A stretch of 64,000 nt of DNA from Phaeobacter sp. J2-8. GTDB lineage: Bacteria > Pseudomonadota > Alphaproteobacteria > Rhodobacterales > Rhodobacteraceae. The stretch lies in contig NZ_JALIEC010000003.1 of assembly GCF_022867865.1 (NCBI RefSeq), positions 186,001 to 250,000 on the forward strand, given 5' to 3'. Made by a program: the position numbers and the translations under genes. A model generated the notes under the pieces. It was not told the DNA's origin. It did not search any database and saw only the letters and a list, made by a program, of their open reading frames with translations. Of this stretch, positions 57,564 through 64,000 are shown one piece after another; the stretch's first letter is position 1; each line of letters starts with the position of its first letter.

Positions 57564-58329
57564 AGTAGATAACGTAACCAAACGCTTTGCGGGATTGACG
57601 GCTGTCGACTCGTGCTCCTTTAGCGTCGAACAGGGCGCGGTTCATGCGCTGATCGGCCCGAACGGCGCGGGCAAAACCACCATGTTCAACATGATTGGCG
57701 GGGCGCTTGCGGTCTCGGATGGGGCGATCAATTTCGACGGCCAGGATTTGGCGGGGACATTGCCGCATGATCGCATGAAGATGGGCATTGCGCGCACATT
57801 TCAGCTGATCAGCCTGTTCAAAGAGATGAACGTCATCGAAAACGTCATGGCGGGGGCCTATTGTCGAACGCATTCGGGGATCTTGGCGTCGATGTTGAAT
57901 TTGCCCAGTGCCCGCCGTGAAGCCGAAGCGACAAAGGCGCGGGCGCTTGAGCTGCTGGATTTTGTCGGTTTGGGCGATAGCGCGGGCGCGGGTTTGATGC
58001 TTGCCGGCAGCCTGTCTTATGGTGAGCAACGCATTCTCGAAATCGCCCGTGCGCTTGCGGGGGACCCCAAGTTGATCTTGCTGGATGAGCCTGCGGCGGG
58101 GATGAACCCGACAGAGAAAATCCGCCTTAGCGATACCATTCGACAGATCGCAAACAAGGGTGTGACCGTGTTGATCGTCGAGCATGACATGCAGCTGGTC
58201 ATGGGCGTCGCGGACAAGATTACAGTGCTCGATCACGGTGTTCGGATTGCAGAAGGTCTGCCCAAGGACATCCAGAACGACCCCGAGGTCATCAGGGCCT
58301 ATATTGGTGAAGGAGCCGAGCAATGCTGA
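57550..58329 (+). CDS. Branched-chain amino acid-type ABC ATPase LivG-like
   Basis: 259 residues. Walker A GPNGAGKTTMFNMIGG, signature LSYGEQRILEIARALAG, Walker B LILLDEPAAGMNP, H-loop IVEHDMQLVM. The GTG start at 57550 lies inside the end of the LivM gene and is fixed by the N-terminus TLLKVDNVTKRFAGLTAVDS. The stop overlaps the LivF-like start. Confidence 0.9.
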   Translation: MTLLKVDNVTKRFAGLTAVDSCSFSVEQGAVHALIGPNGAGKTTMFNMIGGALAVSDGAINFDGQDLAGTLPHDRMKMGIARTFQLISLFKEMNVIENVMAGAYCRTHSGILASMLNLPSARREAEATKARALELLDFVGLGDSAGAGLMLAGSLSYGEQRILEIARALAGDPKLILLDEPAAGMNPTEKIRLSDTIRQIANKGVTVLIVEHDMQLVMGVADKITVLDHGVRIAEGLPKDIQNDPEVIRAYIGEGAEQC

Positions 58330-59027
58330 GCGTCAAGGGTTTGAAGTTTCGCTATGGCAATGTCGAGACGCTGCATGGCATTGATCTGGAGGTCAATGCA
58401 GGTGAGGTTGTTGCGCTGATTGGGGCCAATGGCGCGGGCAAGACCACGACATTGCGCTGTGTTTCCGGCATCCTGAAACCCTATGCCGGGTCCATCACGT
58501 TGAATGGGGCCGATCTGACCACCATGCCACCGCATCAAATTGCGCGAAACGGAATTGGGCACGTGCTTGAGGGGCGGCATCTTTTCAAGGGGCTGACGGT
58601 GCGCGAAAATCTGTTGATGGGGTCATATGGGCGTCAGGACAGCGACGGTATTTCCGAAGATCTTGAAACCGTCTATGCGCTGTTCCCAAGGGTGAAGGAG
58701 CGTCTCGGACAGGTGAGCGGAACGCTGAGTGGTGGCGAGCAACAAATGGTGGCCATGGCGCGCTCTTTGATGGCGAAGCCCAAGATCCTGCTTTTGGACG
58801 AACCTTCCATGGGGCTTGCCCCCAAGGTCATCGATACGATTTTCGAAATCATTCACAATGTCGCTGACACGGGCTTGCCCATCCTGTTGGTCGAACAGAA
58901 TGCAAAGCGCGCGTTGAACATGTCCAAGCGGGCCTATGTTCTGGAGATCGGCAATGTTGTCCTGAGCGGCTCTGGTGAGGATCTGTCAAAGGACGAGGCG
59001 GTGCAGCGCAGCTACCTCGGTGGCTAG
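58323..59027 (+). CDS. Branched-chain amino acid-type ABC ATPase LivF-like
   Basis: 234 residues. Walker A GANGAGKTTTLRCVSG, signature LSGGEQQMVAMARSLMA, Walker B ILLLDEPSMGLAP, H-loop LLVEQNAKRALN. GIGHVLEGRHLFKGLTVREN is a LivF signature. Last gene of the five-gene importer; a 105-base gap follows before the next gene. Confidence 0.9.
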   Translation: MLSVKGLKFRYGNVETLHGIDLEVNAGEVVALIGANGAGKTTTLRCVSGILKPYAGSITLNGADLTTMPPHQIARNGIGHVLEGRHLFKGLTVRENLLMGSYGRQDSDGISEDLETVYALFPRVKERLGQVSGTLSGGEQQMVAMARSLMAKPKILLLDEPSMGLAPKVIDTIFEIIHNVADTGLPILLVEQNAKRALNMSKRAYVLEIGNVVLSGSGEDLSKDEAVQRSYLGG

Positions 59028-59132
59028 GGGCAGGATGAATGGGGCCTGACCCCAAGGCATAGGCGCGGGATCATCGCGTGCGATCCCAGCGCGCGGTATG
59101 CGATGATACCGCAACAACAAAGGGTGCGCCCG

Positions 59133-59765
59133 ATGGATCAGTTGCAATTCTACGTCACGGTGCGGTCGCCGTATTCCTATCTGGCGCTTGATCGCGTCGT
59201 GGCATTGGCCGAAAAACACCAGCTTGAGCTGGTTTTGAAGCCGGTTTACCCCTTGGCGATACGCTTGCCTGCGTTTTTTGACGCTGGCCATCCGGCATTG
59301 CTGACCTATCTGCGACGAGATGCCGAGCGTGTGGCGCAGATGCAGGGCATATTGTTTTCATGGCCCATGCCGGACCCGATTGTGCAGGATTTGGCGACAA
59401 GCGAAATTGCAACCGAACAGCCGCATATTCGGCGCTTGTCCCGACTGCTCGTTGCTGCATGCGACATGGGGCAGGGTGTTCAGGCCTATCGGGCAATGAG
59501 CCGTCTGTTGTTTCGCGAGCGAGGCGATTGGTCTGCCGCAGGTGCGCTAGAGGATGCGATGCGGCGTGCGGGCTGTGATTGGGCGCATCTCTGCACACAT
59601 ATCAAAGAAAACCCCGAGACCTGTGATCGTATCCTGTCCGCCAACAGTGCAGATCTGGACCAGGCCGGACATTGGGGCACGCCGTCACTGGTGTTCGGGG
59701 ATCAGCTTTTCTTTGGGCAGGACAGGATAGAGATGTGTGATTGGTTCCTCGGCCAAACTACCTAG
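59133..59765 (+). CDS. DsbA/2-hydroxychromene-2-carboxylate isomerase family protein
   Basis: 210 residues, a thioredoxin-like kappa-GST fold. FYVTVRSPYSYLALDRVVAL is the N-terminal motif with the serine expected to activate glutathione; HWGTPSLVFGDQLFFGQDRI is the cis-proline and C-terminal segment. No CxxC, so not a DsbA oxidase. These enzymes isomerise or conjugate aromatic or enol substrates with glutathione; the substrate here is unknown. ATG 59133; possibly part of the Liv operon but with no overlap. Confidence 0.8.
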   Translation: MDQLQFYVTVRSPYSYLALDRVVALAEKHQLELVLKPVYPLAIRLPAFFDAGHPALLTYLRRDAERVAQMQGILFSWPMPDPIVQDLATSEIATEQPHIRRLSRLLVAACDMGQGVQAYRAMSRLLFRERGDWSAAGALEDAMRRAGCDWAHLCTHIKENPETCDRILSANSADLDQAGHWGTPSLVFGDQLFFGQDRIEMCDWFLGQTT

Positions 59766-59838
59766 CCGTGTTTGCGCGCGGCTGGGCTGAGCGCAGGAAA
59801 AAGGGCCGAAGCGGCAGAAAACCACCCCGGCCAATTGT

Positions 59839-60810
59839 TTACTTCAATGCACCGACTTCGCGGTAATACCGCGCGGCACCCGGATGCAGCGGCATGCCGG
59901 CCCGGTCTTCGACGGCGAATTCAATGTTCAACGCCGTGGCCCAGGGCGCATCCGAAGAGATCGAGTCGAGATTGTCCCAGAACGCCTTGGTCATCTGGTA
60001 AACCGCTTCTTCATCCAGATCGGCGCGCACACCGATGCCGACCGGCGTGTCATTGGACACGACCGGGCCGTCGTTCATCTGGTTCTTGTACATGTTGGGG
60101 GCAAGTTCGGTGATATAGCGGAAATTGCCGAGATATTTGTCGACCGCCTCGCCGGTGTGATCCTCGGGCGCGATAAAGCGCACGCTTTCGGTTTCGGTGA
60201 ACTGCAGGAACTGCTGGCAGGGGTCGATACAGCCGTTCACATACATGTCGATCTTGCCGTCTTGAAAGGCCTGGAAACCGGTTGCCCAGTTGGCGGTGAT
60301 CGCTTCATAATCCTCACCCGCGACAAGGCCGGTCGTCGCCTCGATCCAGCCTTTGGCCGCGTTGAACGCGCCGCCGCCTGCGGGGCCGAGAAAGACGGTG
60401 GTCCCTTCGATGTCATCGAGATATTCGATGTCGCTGTCGCCACGCACGGCATAATGGTAGTCGCCATAGGGGAACCACATCAACAGCGCGAGGTTTTCGG
60501 CAAGGGCGGCGGCGTCGGCCTCTCTGGCATACATGGCCGTGCCGTTTTTCTGGAACGTGTAGATCGTCGGCGAGGTCATCCACATGTCGAGATTGCCGCG
60601 TGCGGCCTCGAGCTGGTGCACCGTGGCGGCGCCACCGCCGGCCACTTCGATCTCGACCGTGTCCTGGTTCGAGTTCACCACATTGGCGAAGGTCGCCATT
60701 GTGATCGCCTGTCCAAGGCTTGGTTCGATGGTGGCCATCTTGAGCGTTTCTGCGCCCGTCGTGGTGGCGAATGTCGTGGCGGTCAGGGCCGCCAGGGTCA
60801 GGTATCGCAT
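59839..60810 (-). CDS. TAXI family TRAP transporter substrate-binding protein (second system)
   Basis: 323 residues with a signal peptide (RYLTLAALTATTFATTTGA). MATIEPSLGQAITMATFANV and EVAGGGAATVHQLEAARGNL match a divergent TAXI subfamily; FLGPAGGGAFNAAKGWIEAT near residue 145 and the C-terminus HPGAARYYREVGALK are typical. ATG 60810 has GGGAGGAAACAAG upstream; an upstream open frame that overlaps the permease gene is not coding. It follows its fused permease gene in the same operon. Ligand unknown. Confidence 0.85.
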   Translation of the reverse strand: MRYLTLAALTATTFATTTGAETLKMATIEPSLGQAITMATFANVVNSNQDTVEIEVAGGGAATVHQLEAARGNLDMWMTSPTIYTFQKNGTAMYAREADAAALAENLALLMWFPYGDYHYAVRGDSDIEYLDDIEGTTVFLGPAGGGAFNAAKGWIEATTGLVAGEDYEAITANWATGFQAFQDGKIDMYVNGCIDPCQQFLQFTETESVRFIAPEDHTGEAVDKYLGNFRYITELAPNMYKNQMNDGPVVSNDTPVGIGVRADLDEEAVYQMTKAFWDNLDSISSDAPWATALNIEFAVEDRAGMPLHPGAARYYREVGALK

Positions 60811-60842
60811 CTTGTTTCCTCCCGGTTGAATGCGTTCTTGTG

Positions 60843-62950
60843 TCAGGTCGGTGTCGCGGCCGTGGGTCTGGCAAGGCGCGGACTTGCGATAATCAGCGCG
60901 AGGCCCAGTGCGGCGGCGGGTGCGGCGATGGCCAGTTGCGGCAGCAGGGTCAGCCCGCCCAGGGCCAGCCGCAAGACCCGCTCGATCGGGGCAGACGGTT
61001 GCGGTCAAAGCCCGCAAGCGCCGAGGCGATCAGCCACATCGCAAGGGTGAAAGCGCCGATGATCCAGAAGAAATCAAACCAGGTGACGGTCGAAATGTCG
61101 ATCATGGCGCGGGACACGACCCGGTCTTCGCCGAACCATTCGAACATCACCTGAAGCTTGTACAGAACCGCCGGATGATAGACGAAAACAAAGGGGATCA
61201 GGAACCCCGCGAGGGCGATCTTGGCGGCCTCGAATCCGGTTCTGATCGGATCGGCCCCGGCGATGGGCGCGGCGGCAAAGGCCGCAAGCGCAACCGGCGG
61301 CGTGACCGTCGACATCATCGCAAAGACGACGACGAACAGGTGCAGGGTCAGCGGCGCAATGCCCACCGCGTCGATACCCGAGCTAAGCGCAATCACGATG
61401 ATGAAATAGGTTGCCCCCGGCGGCAGGCCCATGCCCAGCACGATTGCCCCCAGCGCCACCACCACCAGCACCAGCGGCAGCGGACCATCGGCCAGTTCCG
61501 CCAAAAGCTGTGACAAACGACCGGCAAAGCCCGAGGTCTGGATCAACCCGACGATCAACCCGATGGCGGTCACGATGATTACGATGGTGGCGGCCATCCG
61601 GCCGGCATCAACAATCGCACGCCACAACCGGCTGGCCGAACGGAATTCGCGGAACAGGATACTCGCCGAGATCAGCGCCACAACCAGCCCGTAAAAACCG
61701 GCCTTTGGCACCGAAGGTTGGGAAAACAGGAAATAGCTGAGCGTGCCAAGCGGGATCACGAAGACCAGGCATTGCAGCCATTCCTTGCCGGTCAATTTCG
61801 GGCGTTCGGACGCGGGCAAAGCGCCGATGCCGCATTTGCGGGCCTCGAAATAGACCGCCAGAAACGTCCCGAGATAAAAGAAGATCGCAGGCAGGATCGC
61901 CGCCACCACGATGTAGCGGTATTCCAGCCCGATCTGCCCCGCGACGAAAAAGGCCACAACCCCCATCACCGGCGGCATGATCTGCCCCCCGGTCGAAGCG
62001 GCGGCCTCGACCGCGCCTGCAAAGGCGGGTTTGAACCCGGCCTTGCGGATGACCGGAATGGTCATCACCCCGGTGGACACGACGTTGGAAATCGCCGCCC
62101 CCGACAATGTGCCAAACAGCGCCGACGACGCAACCGAGGCATGCGCCGCCCCGCCGGTCATGCCACCGGTCAACCGGTTGGCGATCTTCATCAACAGATC
62201 ACCCGCCCCGCTGGCCATCAGCACAGCGCCAAAGACGATAAAGATCAGAACGTTGCCGGTGACCACCTGAATCGGTTGGCCGAACATGCCGCCCGTCTGG
62301 GCCCAGAATTGCAGGATCATCTGGCGCAGGTTCTGGCTGAACGTCGACTCGGACCCGGCCAGGATACCGGTCCAGTCCGGCAGATAACCCTTGATGAAAA
62401 AGTAGACCACCCAAAGCAGGCAGAACCCGACGATAAAGCCGCCAAACAGCCGCCATGTCAGGTACAGCGTGATGGCCGTGGCCAGCGGGAACATGACATA
62501 GTCGATGCCGCGCGCCGATGGCAAAACGCCTGCGTCTGATGCAAAGATCGCGATGATCCAGCTGGTAAAGGCCGCCGCCGCCAGGATCGTCAACGCCCAG
62601 TTGACCGCCCTCAGCCCCGGTTCGCGGTGCAGCGTCAAAAGCGTGATGGCAAAGCTGAGCACGATGGGCAGCCCGACAATCAACCCGGTGGGCAGCAGGA
62701 ACCCCTGCTCAAACGCGCGATAGGTGGCGCCCAGCCAATGTTCGCGCAGGAAAACCCGTTGATCGCGGCGGCTCATCTCGTCGAAGGCGGGGGTCGTGGT
62801 TTCGATGAACCAGCGGACAAAATCGCTGATCGGGCCAGAAGCGGAATACAGCACGATCACGCCGACAAAGATCGCCGCAATCACATCCGAGATGTGTTTA
62901 TCAAACAGGATGCCGCGCCTCTGCGGCATTGTCTTTGCATCGGTTGTCAT
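60843..62950 (-). CDS. TRAP transporter 4TM/12TM fused permease, C-terminal frameshift
   Basis: About 700 residues when restored. DctM motifs: SGAAISNVVSTGVMTIPVIR, ASTGGQIMPPVMGVVAFFVA, LGMGLPPGATYFIIVIALSS. ATG 62950 overlaps the sulfatase stop (ATGA). The open frame stops at 60950 after DRNRLPRSSGSCGWPWAG, which is nonsense; one extra base near 60991-60996 continues it as APIERVLRLALGGLTLLPQL to a TGA at 60843-60845, a membrane segment expected in the family. Exports nothing; imports the ligand of the TAXI protein downstream. Confidence 0.87.
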
Positions 62951-64000
62951 TGGGTTTCCTCCCCGGCCTCAGGGCCGTCCAGATGAACCTGACGCGCAGG
63001 CCCCCGGTATTTTTCTGTAAGCTCGTCCGGCACTTCGCTGCCATCGACGAGAAAGGGCAGGATGCCGCGGCGCATCGTGACACCGCGCATTGCCAAGATG
63101 TCGGCGTCGGATTTTGTCACCCGTTGCGCCATGCGCCGGCCCCATTGCCCAAGGAATTCATACAGCCGGTCGATCTGTGGCGCGTGCTCCTCCTTCGCGC
63201 CGAGATCGGTGAATTCCTGTGGGTCGGTGGCCAGGTCAAACAGCATCGGGCGAAAGCCACCTTCGAAGTGGATCAGTTTCCAGCGCCCGTCAAAAACCAT
63301 GAACATCCGCGCATCGCGGGGCGTGACGCCCAGTTGCGCGGCGCGCGGCGTGACAGAATAGTCGTATTCACTGATGACGTAGTCGCGCCAATCCTCGGGC
63401 GTTTCGCCCTGAATCCACGGCATGAGCGATCGACCTTCGATGATATGATCGGCCACAGTGCCGCCTGCCGCATCGACAAATGTCGCGGCAAGGTCGATGG
63501 CCTCGACCAGCGCATCACAGGTGGTGCCGCGCGTGGCGTCGGCGCTGTCGCGTGGGTCGCAGATGATCATCGGGATCTTGACCGATGCCTCGTGAAAGAA
63601 ATCCTTTTCGCCCAGCCAGTGATCGCCCAGATAATCACCATGGTCCGAGGTCAGAACGATCATCGTGTCGTCCATCTTGCCCGTGGTTTCGAGGTGATCA
63701 AGCAGGCGGCCCAATTGATCATCACATTGCTTGATCAGGCCCATATAGGCCGGGATGACCTTTTCGCGCACTGCGTCCTGCTGAAACGCCTGTGCCACGC
63801 GAATGTTGTGATAGGCGTCCAGAACAGGGTGTGGATCGTTCAGCTCCGAAGCGTCCCGCACAGGTGCCTGTATCTGGTTGTGGCCGTACATGTCGTGATA
63901 GGGCGCGGGCACGATATAAGGCCAATGCGGCTTGATAAAGGACACATGCGCGCACCAGGGGCCCTTGGCCTCGTCCACAAACCGGATGGTTTCGGAGGTC
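62947..64000 (-). CDS. Sulfatase / phosphonate monoester hydrolase-like (partial, N-terminus off window)
   Basis: About 350 C-terminal residues are present; the frame runs through the right edge (reading TSETIRFVDEAKGPW at its start), so the FGly/active-site cysteine motif lies outside. HVSFIKPHWPYIVPAPYHDM, MIVLTSDHGDYLGDHWLGEK and RMFMVFDGRWKLIHFEGGFR fit the alkaline phosphatase superfamily, with a strong resemblance to phosphonate monoester hydrolases and choline-sulfatase-like arylsulfatases. No signal peptide could be checked. Needs formylglycine, so the enzyme at 29233 is a possible activator. Heads an operon with the TRAP importer. Confidence 0.85.
   Translation of the reverse strand, partial: TSETIRFVDEAKGPWCAHVSFIKPHWPYIVPAPYHDMYGHNQIQAPVRDASELNDPHPVLDAYHNIRVAQAFQQDAVREKVIPAYMGLIKQCDDQLGRLLDHLETTGKMDDTMIVLTSDHGDYLGDHWLGEKDFFHEASVKIPMIICDPRDSADATRGTTCDALVEAIDLAATFVDAAGGTVADHIIEGRSLMPWIQGETPEDWRDYVISEYDYSVTPRAAQLGVTPRDARMFMVFDGRWKLIHFEGGFRPMLFDLATDPQEFTDLGAKEEHAPQIDRLYEFLGQWGRRMAQRVTKSDADILAMRGVTMRRGILPFLVDGSEVPDELTEKYRGPARQVHLDGPEAGEETQ

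Noticed and set aside
30210-59060. Shared GGGGCCTGACCC string near 30229 and 59040
   Set aside because: Only about 12 bases long and without conserved flanks; not enough to call a repeat family.
60839-61017. N-terminal extension of the second TAXI binding protein
   Set aside because: This stretch encodes the C-terminus of the TRAP permease in another frame; the signal peptide starts at 60810.
1-64000. CRISPR arrays, tRNA or rRNA genes, insertion sequences, prophage
   Set aside because: No regular repeat-spacer pattern, cloverleaf, transposase or phage structural gene was seen on either strand.

Overview
The window looks like chromosomal DNA of a GC-rich Rhodobacterales (Roseobacter-group) alphaproteobacterium. 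The evidence is indirect: many high-affinity importers of types common in that group (two TAXI-type TRAP systems, TctCBA, PhnCDE, a YtfQ-type sugar ABC system, a Liv system), a complete C-P lyase operon of alphaproteobacterial layout, dense translationally coupled operons (ATGA and TGATG overlaps), and a GC-rich intergenic element typical of rhodobacterial genomes. I saw no rRNA, tRNA, prophage, insertion sequence or CRISPR array.

Layout. 1-5 kb: a Tat-signal gene end, a very large SAM-domain/adenylate cyclase/AAA/TPR protein, a frameshifted methyltransferase and a DUF3307 membrane protein. 5-11.5 kb: an AlaC-like aminotransferase, a tctCBA tricarboxylate importer divergent from a MarR regulator with a perfect palindrome between them, and a frameshifted class III aminotransferase. 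11.9-16 kb: TAXI TRAP importer plus UspA. 16-28.5 kb: phosphonate uptake and C-P lyase: phnC, phnD, phnE, phnE, an acyltransferase, phnF (reverse), then phnGHI, a DUF559 gene, phnJKLNM. 28.5-29.2 kb: a scar containing decayed ends of a sensor kinase and a TctA permease. 29.2-30.2 kb: formylglycine-generating enzyme. 30.2-36.7 kb (reverse): a complete Nit1C (MSMEG_0566-0572/sll0783-0787-like) nitrilase/radical-SAM cluster ending in a hotdog-type gene, divergent from a MocR-type regulator. 38.4-42.8 kb: a Type III-like restriction-modification pair. 43-59 kb: a catabolic region of at least five transcription units sharing one 17-bp palindromic operator, with its probable FadR-type regulator inside. 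59-64 kb: a DsbA/HCCA-isomerase-like protein, a second TAXI TRAP importer and a sulfatase/phosphonate monoester hydrolase running off the edge.

Working together: the phn genes import phosphonates and break the C-P bond; the formylglycine-generating enzyme could activate the sulfatase/PMH at the far end; the Nit1C genes (linked in the literature to cyanide assimilation) supply nitrogen functions; the 43-59 kb genes import a sugar and a second organic compound and feed lactonase, kinase, dehydrogenase and ThDP-lyase steps under one repressor.

A strong technical signal runs through the window: at least eight genes are interrupted by single-base indels with the reading frame fully conserved on both sides. 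These may be sequencing errors rather than real mutations. By contrast the 28.5-29.05 kb remnants carry several lesions each and are genuine decay.
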